The notes beneath the pieces were generated by a model. The model saw only the letters and a program-made list of their open reading frames with translations. It did no database searches and had not been told where the DNA came from. A program made the position numbers and the translations under genes. Of a DNA stretch of 64,000 nt, positions 1 to 12,739 are shown one piece after another; the stretch's first letter is position 1, and every line of letters begins with the position of its first letter. This stretch comes from Sphagnum magellanicum. Taxonomy: Eukaryota; Streptophyta; Sphagnopsida; Sphagnales; Sphagnaceae. Location of the stretch: positions 16,237,666 to 16,301,665 of the forward strand of contig CM038919.1 of assembly GCA_021904315.1 (NCBI GenBank), written 5' to 3'.

Positions 1-1342
1 AAATGTGATTCCTAGGTTTCACTCTTGGCCCACACCTTTGTAAACCCTTGTTTTGGTCGCGGGCTAAAGTCGTGACATTTTGGGGTTTCCATCTTCAACT
101 CTATACCCCACTTCTCCACATTTGTCTAACATTCACATGGCGACATTTGCATTTTCATAATTCTTGTTGTACCTCAATTTTTCCTTAAACATTTTGTTGA
201 ATAAGTGAATACGAAGATCACCATTGCATGGATGTAGGAACTATGAAATTATTACAAAAAATAGAAGAGACAATATGGTGGCCACCAAATACTAATAATT
301 CTTAACCCTATACAATAGACTAATGGTCTGGCAGCCAACATATAATAACATTTCCTAATCTCGTTGAATAGGCCATAAGATTATTTTCATTATTTTTGCA
401 AAAAAAAAATGATTTGGTGGCCACCAAATCATTTTATGTACCCCCTTTTAGAAGAAATGATCCAATAGCCATGAGTTGTATAATTACATTACACTTCAAA
501 TGGATTTATTTAGTGCCACCAAATCATAAATTTATCGATTACACCTTGGAGATGTAACAATCTAGCAACCACCATATGTTTATTTTCCTCCTTTATAAGC
601 ATATCGATTTGGGTAGATACAAACTACAATGGTTCAAATTACACTCCCTATAAGTCCATACAAGATTCTTTAAAATGATTCAAATGGACATGGTTGTTAC
701 TTTTTAAAATATTATTATTTAATCTTTGAACAATACATGTTCAATCCCCTATAAAGCTTTTAAATTCTATGTGAAAACGTGTATTTAATGTAGTTGATGT
801 CATTTTTTAATTTGGAAGTCCTAAAAAGGAAACTCACAAAGTCCATAAAAATAATGCCCCATCTAAAACTTTTTTAAAATATGCATTTGGGTCAAAAAAT
901 TTGAATAAAAAATAAAAATTGCAACCCGTATGGACTTATGAAAATATGGTCAAATTTTAACCATTCAAAAGTCCTTAACTATTATATGATTAAAGTTTTC
1001 AAAGAAAAGATTTTTCATATGGGTTTATCATCTTGTACTACATTATATATTGCATCCCAATAACAAATTAGGAATGTGAATTAATATATATTTTTTAATT
1101 TTGTGATGTTCCATTTAAACGATTAGTCCATATTTTTTGATTTCAAAATTTCATTACTACTAACACATGAAATTTTTATCAATAAATAACCACACAATTA
1201 TCTTCATAATGAAATTATTAGTCTTGATTCAACTCCCAATTACTAAATGTAAGGATATATTAATCACCATATGCATTTGAATAAAAGGTACCTGAGGGAA
1301 AAACACCATTTCGTCACAAAAGTGAACCATCGTAGCTTGCAT
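1..1342. other. AT-rich intergenic DNA, no gene seen
   Basis: No frame of useful length and no recognisable protein. Isolated copies of a palindromic core resembling TGGTGGCCACCAAAT occur near 278-290, 412-431 and 520-530. They belong to the same family as the denser array that follows. The rest is unstructured AT-rich sequence. Confidence 0.6.
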
Positions 1343-1803
1343 CTACCCATTTGGTGGCCACTAGGTTTGTTTCTTCATGATTTTATGTAAGTAATGATCT
1401 AGTGGCCACCAAGTAATTTATTTGGCCATTCAACAATTTGAAGTTATTATATGGTGGCCACCAAATGGTTAGTTTAGTCAATGTTCAAGGAGGTGACAAT
1501 CTGGTGGGAACCAGATCATGACATGGGTTAGTTTTCGATTTGGTGATGATTTAATGGCCACCAGATTATGGCATGGGTTAGTCTTCAATGCGATTATAAT
1601 CTAATGGCCACTAGATAGTGACCTTTTAGAGGATTCAAGGATAATGATCTGGTGGCCACTAGATTGTCACTTCTCTAAGGATTCAAATATATAAATTTGG
1701 TGGCCATTAGATTGTTATGTTTTTTACGAATGACCCTGGTAATGATCTGGTGGCCACCAAATCATTACATTTTCAATGAATGGCCTTGATAGTGATTTAG
1801 TGG
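1343..1803. repeat. Diverged minisatellite with palindromic GGTGGCCACC core
   Basis: About eight to ten imperfect units, spaced roughly 50-65 bp, each carry a core close to the perfect palindrome ATCTGGTGGCCACCAGAT. Linkers such as CATGGGTTAGT recur between neighbouring units around 1515-1590. The array continues at 3896-3965 after the inserted CACTA element, and a related array lies at 11012-11355. I see no coding potential. The function is unknown. Confidence 0.75.
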
Positions 1804-3895
1804 CACTACAAGAAATATGGTTTTTTTGCCCCCATGTTTAACTTGATCAAAGTGCCATTTTGGACAAATTGATTTGGAGCCGACCATTGATTAAATCTTT
1901 TGGTTGGATTTTTACGTCAGTTTTTTTTACTTAATCACCATGACAATAATATAATTTGGCCAACAACTATAAATATATTATTAAAAATATTTATTAAAAT
2001 TAATTTGAAAATATTAATTAATTAATTACCCTACCTACCTACCTAATTAATAAACCTAATAATTTATGAATTCCTTAAAAATTTATTTAGCTACCAATCC
2101 TATGTCCTAGGCCTAGGCTAGGCCACCTAGCTTAGTCATTTAGGTTAGACCAAACCACTTAGGCTAGGCCAAGCCCCCTAGGTTAAACCAAATAGCCTAG
2201 GTTAAGTGGTTTAGTAGCTTTTGCAACCTAGGTTACCTAATTAGGTCATTTAAGTAGCCAAGGTAGCCTAAGTTGCAAGTGTGGGGACTTGAATTCCTCA
2301 CTTCCACATTGAGGAGTCAAGTCCTTAACCATTGTATCACCACCCCATAAGGTGATTTTTTGGACAACATATTTGTAATGAACATGCTTTTGAACCAACA
2401 TATTGTAATCAACTTCCATGAATTTTTTTTCAACATGCATATTGTATTAAATGAACTTGATTTTTTATACATTACTTACATAAATAAGTAGGTTATAGGT
2501 AGGTTAGTCTAAATAGTAGGAAATACCTATTAATAATGCATGTATTTACGTAACATGTAGGTTATAATATATTAGGCCTTATAAGTACCTACTAGGTTTA
2601 TGTTTATACCTACCTAGTAAGCTATCTATGCCTATGTTATTTAGTAGCTTATGTAGGTACCTACTAACCTATTAATAAATTTAGTGTAGGCATACTAGGA
2701 AGGTAGCCTAACATATTAGGTAGGTTTAGGTTTAGGCTACCTACCTAGTAGGCTTAAGTGATTAAGCTTAAGTTAAACTATGTACCTACTTAGTAGGCTT
2801 TGGTGGATTAGGTTAAGCTCTCTACCTTGTAGGTTTAAGTGACTTAAGTTATGCTACATACCTAATAGGCCTAAATGGCCTACGTTAGGCTACCGACCTA
2901 GTAGTGAAACCTAGGTGGCCTAGGCTACTAACTTAGTTATTAGGATAGGTTACTTATAGGTAATTAATAAACATAATTGAAAATGATTGATGAATTATTA
3001 TAAATATAAATAATATAATTGATTAATTGATTAATTCTTAATAATTACTAAATATTAAATAATAATTAATGATTATTTACTATATTTATTTGTTATTGAT
3101 TATTTAATATTAATTATGAAATATTAATTATCAATTAATATATTAAAAAAATATTATCTAACAAATTAACTTAACATAATCACTTATGAATAATTATTTA
3201 TAATTATATATTGACTACTACAATTATAAATTACTATCAAGTATTAGCCAAAATATTAAATAAAATTGATAATTTGATAATATTAATTAATCAATTAACA
3301 ATTGATGGATAAGGTAATTATTGGTTATTAATTGACATTTATTGGGTGACTAATTAATATTATAAAATATTAATCCTAAATTATTGATTATTAACTATCA
3401 ATTATTAACTATTAATTAATTAATGTACTAAATTTAAACACCTACATGTTCCTAAAACTAACATTTAAATAGTTTATTAAACTTTATAAGTAGCTACAAG
3501 ATGTAATATGTTTGACCTAAAACCTACTAATTATGAACTTAGGTTTGGTATGTACCTTATGCAAAATAAATTTATAGGTTAAATAACAAAATTAGTATGG
3601 TTGATTTGATTAAGTGTCAAATTAGAATTGTTAATTTGACTAATTACAAATCACAATGGCCTTTGAATATAATCAATTTGATTAAGCCTTGATCATCTTG
3701 ATGGAGCTTTGGCCTTTCTGACTATATGTTTGGTTTGTCACATAATAAAAAAGGTCACTTTAGTCAAATGTCTTAGTAAAAAATATCTCGTGTTTTTCAT
3801 GCCTTAGGCCTTTAATCAAAATGACCATCCCCCTTGGTCAATGTGGACATTTTAGTCAAGTTGGACTTTCTAAAAAGTCACATTTTCTTGTAGTC
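1804..3895. mobile_element. Non-autonomous CACTA (En/Spm-like) DNA transposon, 2092 bp
   Basis: The left end is CACTACAAGAAAT (1804-1816). The right end is TTTTCTTGTAGTC (3883-3895), the inverse of the canonical CACTACAAGAAAA terminus except for the last base. Both flanks are TGG (1801-1803 and 3896-3898), the 3-bp target duplication expected for CACTA elements. Removing the element and one TGG restores a GTGGCCACC palindrome of the surrounding minisatellite, which supports these exact boundaries. Subterminal TAGTCAA/TTGACTA words recur near both ends, as in transposase-binding repeats. There is no transposase frame. The interior is an AT-rich filler with TAGGTAGG-like runs, a tRNA-like segment and a TTAATTAAT-rich block (2980-3420). 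Confidence 0.82.
2283..2345 (-). repeat. tRNA-like / SINE-head relic inside the CACTA element
   Basis: On the minus strand a box-A-like stretch (TGGTGATACAATGGTTAAGG, from about 2342 down to 2323) is followed about 30 nt later by a box-B-like GGAATTCAAGTCC (2296-2284). The order and spacing resemble a tRNA-derived RNA polymerase III promoter. It does not fold into a clean tRNA, so it is read as a relic. A similar segment lies at 7183-7245. Confidence 0.4.
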
Positions 3896-6532
3896 TGGCC
3901 ACCATATCATTATGTGTGTGGGGAATGTAGCTAACAATTTGGTGACCACTAGATCATTTCATCCTTGATGATGTATGGATGACATGACATTGCAAATAGG
4001 CATGGTTAAACCTAAACCCTATTCCATTGACCTGAACCATCATGTAGGAACTTAAACCCTTACCCATCGACCTATACCATAATCCATAAATCTAGACCTT
4101 AATCTAGAAACCTAAACCTTAATCCAATGTTCTGGTCGTGAGGTTGTGGTCAAATGTGATATTTGCATGAGAACCTACTTATACATTGTACGAAGTTTGT
4201 TCATTCATTTTTGGGTTTTGTTCATAATTGGTGTTAATCATTTATGGACATTGTTTAATATTTTGTATTAATTGCAAAAGGAGGATCCTAGCAATTGGTG
4301 ATGTTAATTCATAGTGCTTTTGCAAAATTACTTGTTTTCCTATTGTAGTTGACAAAATTGAAAAGCTTAAGATCAAGAAATCAAGGACATACTTTCTTTC
4401 TGCCATTGGAAGAAATGCATCCTTTCCGAAGCTCAACTACTATGTAATAGTTTTACAAACAACATGGCACTTTTTCAAGGCTAATTCCATGACATTTCCT
4501 CAAGTGTGCAAATTAAAACAATATGGAGAAAAAGAAAGAGGTAAGGTGATGGACTCTTATATGTTCTACATTTCAAAGATTGTGTTACTTGATAGTTTCC
4601 ATTGTGTTAATTTGAATTAATGTTGTAGCATCAAACCCTAAGCCACTAATCCTTAAACCAAAAGCGAATTGATAAGGTTGAACTCTTGTTGGGTTTAGGT
4701 CATGAGTAAATTTAATTAAACTTTTTGGATTGATTTGATTCAAACCAGAATGTGATTGAACTTTCATTCAAAGCATAATGTTGAACACAATGTGATGCAA
4801 AATTAAATTTCAATGAACTTTCAACAACTTGGTGTAGATTAAAAAGGAAACTAGAATTGACTTTCCACATTGTGCAAAACCTAAATAGAATTCTACAACA
4901 AGGAAATTACAACTTGTAGTCCAAAACTCCATGAGAAGAAAATTGCAAGGTCCAGGAGAACTTTACAAAAAGGAAATGACATGTTTTAGGAAGGAAAAAC
5001 AATTTCAAATGAATTATCTTATGTCCTAACCTATCAGAAGGTTTTTCCACATTTGTTTGTAGGCCTCCTCACATTTGAGATAATGTCTCCATAGGTATGT
5101 GCAATGTGGAGTGCCTCACCATGGGTTAGTGCGGCTTGGAACGCCTCTCTTCAATGCTCCAGCTCATTTAACTATTTTCTTTCTTCACAACAATAAGAAA
5201 AAGAAAAAGGAAGAATGAAAGACAGATGTAATAAGAAAATGAGAAGAGATGTGGAGAAGCAATATGGAAAAGAAACCTAAATTTTTGAATCATGGAAATT
5301 GGAACACTCTAATGAGGTAGAATTGTTTATAAGGAAAGAAGTGATGGAGTGGAAAGTTAAGAAAGGAATGGAGTGGAAGAAAGAGAATGGGGGGAGGATG
5401 GGTGAAAAAGTGGAAGGAATAAAGATAGGGGCATTACCATAAGTCACCACCCTTTCGTTTGCACCCCCTTCAATTATGATTATGGAAACAAGATTAGGGT
5501 TTTTTATTTCAATTTTCTAATGTAGTTAAAGTGGTGATCGTCCATATGATGATTTAGCTAGATTTGGCTATAAATGAAACAAAATCCTTCTATATCTTTA
5601 GAAGCTTATTAAAACTAATGATAAAATTTTAGCAATATGGGTTTTTTTTTTCTAAAATCTAATTGATTTGAACCAATTTTTCCATGTAAAATCCTTTGTA
5701 TATTTGAGTGTCACGGATGTTAATGTCATGGAATTCATTCATTTGAATGTTCATCCATGTACCTAACTTTTAATTTAGTTTTAGTTCATTCAAGTAGTTA
5801 ATTTCTAGTTAAATTTTAGTTCACTTCTAGTTAACTCATAATTAACTATCAATTAGAAAGGTTATTAAGAATCTTCTTCACTCGATGCACACATAGAAAT
5901 TTAAGACCCCTCATTTCCTTCAGTCTATTCAACATTAGTTTTAGGCATGATTTTGCATCATATATTTGTCATGTTCTTTTCATGTTCATGTTTGCATATG
6001 TTAACATAATAAATATCCATTTTCACATTTATTTTGCACATTTCGTGTTCTTGTTTTTAGTTTTTATGTTCCTTGTTTGAAAGTTAAACTTAAACCCCTT
6101 TTTTTTAGCCTTTATATGTCCTTGACATTGGTGAAATGTGGATTTTTTTTAAAAGCTCAATGATTATTAATTAATTAAATAATTAGGTAGGTAGGTAGGA
6201 AGGTAGGACTTATAAATAGGTTTAAAATAATCCTATTTTATGTTTCAGTTGAACTTTTTCCATTAGCTCATTCGAAAAAACCCTTGTTACTTGGTTTGTG
6301 AAGAAAATTAATGATTTATTTATATTAACCTAATTTACCAACTACCTAGATTATAATTTATATTATAAGTAAAAATAATATTAGTAACAACTAATGGTAT
6401 TAATGAATAACACTTAATGAAATTCACTCTTCATTTTACTTGATGATTTTTATTAATAATTATAATAAATTTATTTTCTTAAAAAAAACCCTTACTAGAA
6501 TGATGTTTGTTATCTTGATCAAATGCTCTAAG
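3896..6532. other. Intergenic DNA, no gene seen
   Basis: The first ~70 bp continue the palindromic minisatellite. At 3990-4125 there is a degenerate run of AACCCTAA/CCTAAACC-like words, too irregular to be a telomere tract. The rest, including a purine-rich stretch at 5160-5410, shows no convincing frame, RNA gene or element ends. Confidence 0.55.
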
Positions 6533-6784
6533 CACTATTACAAAACATGGTTTTTCAAATAGTTCAAATTGACTAACTAGTTTTTTTTAATTAATGGACA
6601 TGTCCATTTTGACTACAAGTTCGAAGCATGTATTTTTTGACTAATCAATTTGACTAGGGTGAGTTATTTGACCAATACATCTAGTCAAGTTAAACAACTT
6701 TAGTCAAAATGGCCAATGGGTTTTAGTCAAATGGGACATCTTATGCCTATTACATACCTACTTTTTACCTTCGACTTATAATTT

Positions 6785-7105
6785 TACAACCTACCTACCT
6801 ACCCACACACCTACCTACCTACCTACTTACATACTACCACACTACCTACCTACTTACTTGCTTATCCACCCACCTATAACCTACCTACTTATTCACCCAC
6901 TTGTAACCTACCTACATATTAACTACCTACCTACTTACTTGCCTACCCACCCATCCACCTACCTAGATATTAATTACCTACCTACCTTCCCACACATTAT
7001 GTACCTACATACCCACCCACCCACCTACCTACATGCTACCTACCCACCCACCCACCTACCTACATGCTACCTACCCACCCACCCACCTATCTCTTACAAT
7101 TTACC
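6785..7105. repeat. CCTA / CCCA tetranucleotide microsatellite
   Basis: Irregular CCTACCTA and CCCACCCA runs are interspersed with CTACATGCTACCTACC, the last repeated near-perfectly around 7025-7085. The open frame this creates (Tyr/Leu/Pro/Thr-rich) is a by-product of the repeat and not a gene. Confidence 0.85.
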
Positions 7106-7182
7106 TACTTCATAATCTTGTATTGAAGTGTCAAAATAAACATGTGAAATAAAAAAATTAACAAAAGTTGAACACCTTTTGA

Positions 7183-7245
7183 TGGTGTGGTCCATTGGTT
7201 AAGGACTTGGTTTATCATTAAGGAGGTCAAGGGTTCAATTCCAAA
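7183..7245 (+). repeat. tRNA-like / SINE-head relic
   Basis: A box-A-like TGGTCCATTGGTTAAGGAC (about 7188-7206) is followed by box-B-like GGGTTCAATTCC (7231-7242). It is related to the minus-strand copy at 2283-2345, and both lie inside CACTA-like elements. The acceptor and anticodon stems are not convincing, so it is not called a functional tRNA. Confidence 0.42.
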
Positions 7246-7562
7246 CATTATAACCTATGTACATGCTTAAGGGGTTAAGGTAGGTAAGGTAGGTTAAGTA
7301 GGATATACTATTTTAGGTTAAAGTAGGTCAAGTAGGATAGGGTAGGGTAGGATAGGCTACCACCTACCTACCTTCCTTTTTACAACCTACCTACTTGCCA
7401 CAATTTTTTTAAATCTAGGTAAAAATTTGACTAGTTAAAATTACTTGTCAAATGGTCCAATAAAAAAAACCACCCCAATCACAATAGACATGTTGAAATT
7501 GACTTGTCCAAAATGATAGAGTGGTTTTTTTGACACCTGTTCAAATTGGGTATTTTTTGTAC

Positions 7563-9290
7563 AAGAATGAATTTGGGCATTCTTGTGTTGAATAATTAAA
7601 TTAAATTTCAAAGTTATAATTCGACAATTGATTCTTTTTATTTCTAAAATTTTCATTAGTAAGTAAGGAATAAAGGATAAAATTAAACTTTTTTTCAAAC
7701 ATAATATGTATTTCACGTGGCTACAAATATACCTTGGCCAATAGGTTGGTGAATATTATTTTTTTCAAGAATTTAATAATTTTCAGATATTATATTTTGA
7801 ATTTTTTAAAGACAAATATTTATCGGAGAAAAATGGAATCTTTAGGATTATCTTTTTTTTTCAATTAAAAATCTCAAATATAATTAATTACTTGACACAC
7901 ATGTGTTGAATTTGTTAAGGTACACCTATTTACAATATTAGTCATGTTATTTTTATTGGGCCAACATTTGCCATATATTTTTCAAGAGATTTTTTTTTTG
8001 AAGACTTATAACACTAATGTCAAATTGAAAAGAATATTTTGTAATAGATTTTGGATTATGTGGAAATTTATGATGATGTGGAATTTGTGAACTACTAAAA
8101 CCTTAAATCCAATGTCCATTGATTTTTCTCACCATTTGGTGATTTAATCACATTTGTACAATTGGCAAGGAATTGTTTAGTCATTATGGTGCAAACAAAC
8201 CTAGTCACAACTATAGTTGTAAGAATGACTACAAAGTAATTCATCTCCAAATAACACCAATTTTGGATGATTTTAATGGATTTTTCATCCACATTATCAT
8301 TGTTGGCAACTTTAGTTGCAAAAAAGTAGTAGAAATTTCCATTAAGGGCCATGTATAGTCAAAATGTAGTCATACTTGTGATTGTCTAGGCTTGTGACTA
8401 CATTGATACGTACGATCAATCACAATGTAGTCATAAAAGTAGTTGTTTTAAACAATAGTCACAAAATTAGTCACAAACTATTGTTTAAAGTGGACAAGAT
8501 TTCTTTTGGTGAACGAAAATTCTTAAAACCAAACCAAGGACATAGTCTAATCTTGCCCATTCAAAGTTTTTCATTGTGGGTGGATAACATACAATCCAAG
8601 TTGTGAAGGTAAAATGCGTGTTACAATTTCTTCTTGTTAGTTCACCGTTCACTGCTCCAATTGTCTCATTCACTTCCTCTAAACTACATCATTCTTTCAT
8701 TTCCTTGGGAGATACTAATTCTAGAAGATATCAACAATGACATATGTGAGTGATTCCAAATGTTTAGTATCATAATCATTTGGAATGCTAATTCCATCAA
8801 GCTTTTGCAAGTTATCATCTGAAATGTTGATTTCGTCAAGTTTTGCAAGTTATTGTTTATTTTCAACAACTTGAATATGTTGAAGAACTTGATCCCTTCA
8901 TAAAGGGAAAATCTTCAACATGTAAGAAAAATATGGATTAAGTTCGGCCGACCAAATGCATAACTTGGACAAGATAAAAAGAAGACTCAAGCTTACAAGG
9001 TATAGATTTTTGAAATACATTTCCACAATGTCTAGGTTGAATGCTTGTTTTAGGTGCTAAAAATGATTTATTGTGCTTTATTGGTTTTGTGCGAAGTTTC
9101 AAGGCTTCCTTAACAATTGTGTTTGTAGTTTGATTTATGAAATAATGTATGACAATACTGTTACTTTCAGACATGTTTTATGATGAGTGGAAAGAGGTAC
9201 TATTGATGTGGGAGTAGGGAAAGATTTTGGATGGGTAAGGAAAACTACCTACAAGACCACAACGTGTCAAGAAGTTAGCCTTCAATTGCC
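7563..9290. other. AT-rich DNA with inverted-repeat-rich stretch, no gene
   Basis: There is no coding frame. Between 8180 and 8480 several short palindromes occur (ACAACTATAGTTGT near 8207, GCAACTTTAGTTGC near 8309) together with repeated GTAGTCA words. This looks like the remains of a small inverted-repeat transposon, but no ends or target duplication could be fixed. Confidence 0.5.
8394..8434. repeat. Short hairpin (inverted repeat)
   Basis: GTGACTACATTG (8394-8405) pairs with CAATGTAGTCAT (8423-8434) across a 17-nt loop that contains the palindrome CGTACG-like centre. The same GTAGTCA word occurs again near 8365. It is probably a MITE remnant. Confidence 0.5.
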
Positions 9291-10920
9291 TTGTGAGTCT
9301 TAATGAAACTCACATGGTGAAGTTCATGTATGGTTTGAAAGTGCATGAAATATTGTTGCAAAAGCAATTTGTGATGGGAGGTAACCCACATTTGTTGACA
9401 ATGGTAGAGTTTTGTTACAATATGAAGAAAAGGAGGGTGATACAAAATGAAATTACACTAAGGAGATGTGGAAAAATGTGAAATCACAGCATAAGTACTA
9501 TAGTTTGTGCTACTTGAAAAGACCCTAATCGATGATTTCTTCAAGGGAAAATTTGTATGAATCCATCCAAGGTCTTCTTTTTGATGAATTCAATGAGGTT
9601 TTTGAGCATTGGATTTCAAGATCTATTGACAAAAACCCATAAATGGGTTTTGTGCACTTCAAATCACATTATAGGGTCGATTTTTTATTAAAGTTTGACA
9701 ACCTTAAAGACATTGTGGATGGTTGCTCAAGGAATGTTGATTTCATGAACAATAAATCAAAGAGAACCTTTGTTATGTTTTTGATTATGAATTCCTTAAG
9801 CAAGAACCCAAACATCTATTCTTTCATAGATTGGAAAAGTGTTTTTTTGAGATTATTGTCCATGAAAGTTGCTTTCAAAAGTTGCTTTCAAAGCAATTGT
9901 ATGTATTTGTGAGCATAAGTTTTAACAATTTGGTGGCTACATTATAGGGCAAAGACTTCCAAGATGAAATATCTATGGAATATGGATTTTACCAAGCATT
10001 TAAGCAAGAAGTTCCTCTTGTGAGATCATCAAGCTTGTGGATGAATTTGCTAATTTTGATCTACGATTACCTTTTTCCTTCGCAAGAGGGAAAGTCTATG
10101 CATGTTGAAATTTTGGTCTCAAAATCTCTTCTGGCATGGGTCCCCACCTATGACAGTTCCTTTTTGGAGGAGTAGAAGATGTATAAATTGGAACTCAAGA
10201 TGGATGCCACTCGACTCATTCTCCAACCACTACTATGTGGTGGAATGAAGCGTCTTAGTATCTTTGGCGATGGAGTTCTAACAAATCTATGCTTGGTAAA
10301 TTCTCACGCATTCCTAAATAATTTTATCTATATCCATGTTTCAAGGTTTGTCATCCATTTAAAAGTTTAAACCAATGTTGTTCCAATATGTAGAAAAGAA
10401 GGTTAAGGTTGAGTTCATTCCGATGGACTTGCTCAACAATGTTGAGGAGATAACAATGATGAATCTATTTTTTTTATATAATATAAATCCAGTGCCCCTT
10501 GCGATTTGTGCTCCGCCCCCACATCTGAAAACTTGAATAGTAAGGGTTGGATACATAGGTAAAACTATAGGAAAAAGATACCTTTATGTTTACAAGAAAG
10601 AATAAAAAGGATAATAAAGTTAATTGTGAGGTTGTTACTAAGGAGGTGAGCATGAGAAGGAGTAGTGGCAATTCAATGAACCCAAAGAGTTTTCAATCTC
10701 AAGTAACTGGAAAGAAGAGAATGGTAGATGAAAAACAACACTTTGATGATGTATCGACATGCCTTGATTTTTATTATGCAGAATTGGCATAGACTCCCCT
10801 TGTTGAAAAGGAGGATGATGTTGAGGATGTTGAGGATGTTGATATTGGTGATGAGATGAACAAACAAGTTCCTCTAGAAGATTTGAGCCCAATTAAAGCT
10901 AAATTAAATTATGACTAAGG
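9290..10920 (+). pseudogene. Decayed coding-like region of unknown origin
   Basis: Plus-strand frames of 60-90 codons follow each other in different phases (9293-9481, 9643-9912, 9975-10175, 10179-10370, 10586-10792). Composition is higher in GC than the flanks, and protein-like segments occur such as DWKSVFLRLLSMKVAFKS and MDATRLILQPLLCGGMKRL. The pattern of same-strand frames broken by stops and frameshifts suggests an old gene or transposon open frame that has lost function. I recognise no domain. An acidic tail encoded near 10800-10860 (EDDVEDVEDVD-like) would suit a C-terminus. It could also be chance frames in slightly GC-richer DNA. Confidence 0.35.
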
Positions 10921-11011
10921 GTTTTTTTGGTCAAACATTATACAATGTTCTTTTAAATGATGAATATAAATGAATAAGATTCTTGTTTCAGTTTTTTCTA
11001 TGGGATGGATT

Positions 11012-11355
11012 TGATCTGGTGGCCACTAGATAAGTTGATCTAGTGGTCAACAAATATTATGTATTTGGTGGTTGCCAGATTTGTCAATCTTATGGTTGCT
11101 AGATTTATCGATTTGATGGCCACCAAATAGTTTGTATCTGGCAACCACAAGATTTGTTGATGTGGTGGTTGTTAAATAGTTTATATTTAATGGCCTCCAT
11201 GTTTTTTGATTTGGTGGCCACCAAATAGGTCAATTTGGTGGTCATTAGATATTTTGTATCTAGTGGTCACTAAATTGTCTATATTTAGTGGCCTCCATAT
11301 TTTTTGATCTAGTGGCCACCATATAGGTTGATATGGTGGATGCCAAATAGTTTAC
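11012..11355. repeat. Second array of the palindromic GGTGGCCACC minisatellite
   Basis: Eight or more imperfect copies of the TGGTGGCCACCAAAT core are spaced about 30-45 bp apart, alternating with words such as TTTGTATCTGG and TTTTTTGATCTAG. It is the same repeat family as 1343-1803. Scattered single copies continue at about 15040-15165, 16695, 17020 and 17115. Confidence 0.75.
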
Positions 11356-12739
11356 ATTTGGTTGAAGGATGCAAAAAATATAATGGTGTAGGATGCGAAG
11401 GTATTTGATGGCCATTAGATTAAGTTTATGTTGTAGCATTCGATATTTATTTTCATATTTTTTGATGTCCATTATTTGGTGTCTGATTCCTTCTTGTCTA
11501 TTTTTTTCCAAGTTTATTTCATTTTTCAATTTCTTTGTTGGGTCAAAGCAAGATAAAATATACAAAAAAGTAGACATCTCCACTTTAACCCCACGCCTTT
11601 CATATAACTACCATAAAGTAACATCAAAATAGGTGAAAGTGTGTGTCAAGTAACATTAGTTGGCTCTATTAAGTTTATAAGAGTCTAATTCTAAAACATT
11701 AAAAGCAAATGCATTTTAAAAATAGATAAAAAACACATTTGAAATTGATTAAAAAAATGTGTTCAAACCTACTTTTTGGTTTAAAAAATGAATGAAATTG
11801 ATATGTAATATGTTAGGAAATGAAGATCAACATATGTTTTACCAAGTTATTAAAAAAAAAAAATCTTTTTGTAAGAATCTACTTGACACTTATTTGAAAC
11901 TAGAAGTTCATAGTGAAAAATAAACATCAAAAGCTAGTTGTATTTTGAAAAACCTATTTAAAACCTATTTATACAATTTGAAATATGAAAATCAATGCAC
12001 ATTAAGGTAAACATATAACAATATTTAATCATTGAAATGAAAACATTCAATGTTCCACAATTCTATAATGGGTTTTGTTGTTATTTTAAATCTACTTGTT
12101 CTAGTTTTGACAAAGAAATCAAGTTGTACACTTTATCAAATGATGGCCATTCAAATACTTGGACAATTGGATGGCATTGAATTGCATTAGAAAAACCATG
12201 TTGGACGATAAAACATATAGAAGATATTGACATCATTTCCAATCCAACCTTCACCACATCAAAGTTCAACATCCTTGTCTAAATGCACACCTATGTCTTT
12301 CCCATCCCTTGGACGATTTGTTCCATCATGGCCATAGTCGCCTTTTGTGGGCTTTAATGGGGTTGGAGATGAAAAGCTTCCTTTAGTTCTACATGAAACT
12401 ACTGAGGAAGATAAAAGGGTCAAAATTTGCTTTCAAAGGTCTTAGATCTCCTCCACTCATAGATGAGGAGGATGTAGAGGTGAGTCCTTTACACATGATT
12501 TTCGATTTAAAAGGTCCTTATTGGGAAGGAATGTTTTAGAATTAATTAGTTGTTGCATTTATCGTATAACATAGGTCCATTTCCCATCTTAGTGTAGAAG
12601 GGGGTTATTCCAAGGCCAAGTCTCAAGGAATTCCTCCTAAGGTGTTTATAACACTTTGCCATCTACATATGGATGTTTGCTCCATTTGGCAAGATAAAAG
12701 CTTACCTAAGAAAAATAATAGAACAGATGGCTATTAAAA
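11356..12739. other. Intergenic DNA, no gene seen
   Basis: AT-rich sequence with short frames only. 12300-12700 is slightly GC-richer and may hold the worn 5' part of the phosphatase-like relic that follows, but I cannot align any domain there. Confidence 0.45.

Larger units (their letters stand above)
6533..7562. mobile_element. Decayed CACTA-like element, about 1.03 kb
   Basis: The left end CACTATTACAAAACATGG resembles the left end of the element at 1804. The right end TATTTTTTGTAC is a weak inverse match. AAG flanks both proposed ends (6530-6532 and 7563-7565). The interior repeats the TTGACTA/TAGTCAA words and carries a tRNA-like segment and CCTA/TAGG runs, just like the 1804-3895 element, so the two are probably related. 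The ends are degenerate and the exact limits are uncertain. Confidence 0.42.

Noticed and set aside
2283-2345. Functional tRNA gene
   Set aside because: Box-like words present but no cloverleaf with paired acceptor stem. Kept only as a relic.
3990-4125. Telomere-like AACCCTAA words
   Set aside because: Irregular spacing and mixed sequence, no tandem TTTAGGG array.
6858-7115. 85-codon Tyr/Pro/Thr/Leu-rich frame
   Set aside because: Produced entirely by the CCTA/CCCA microsatellite.
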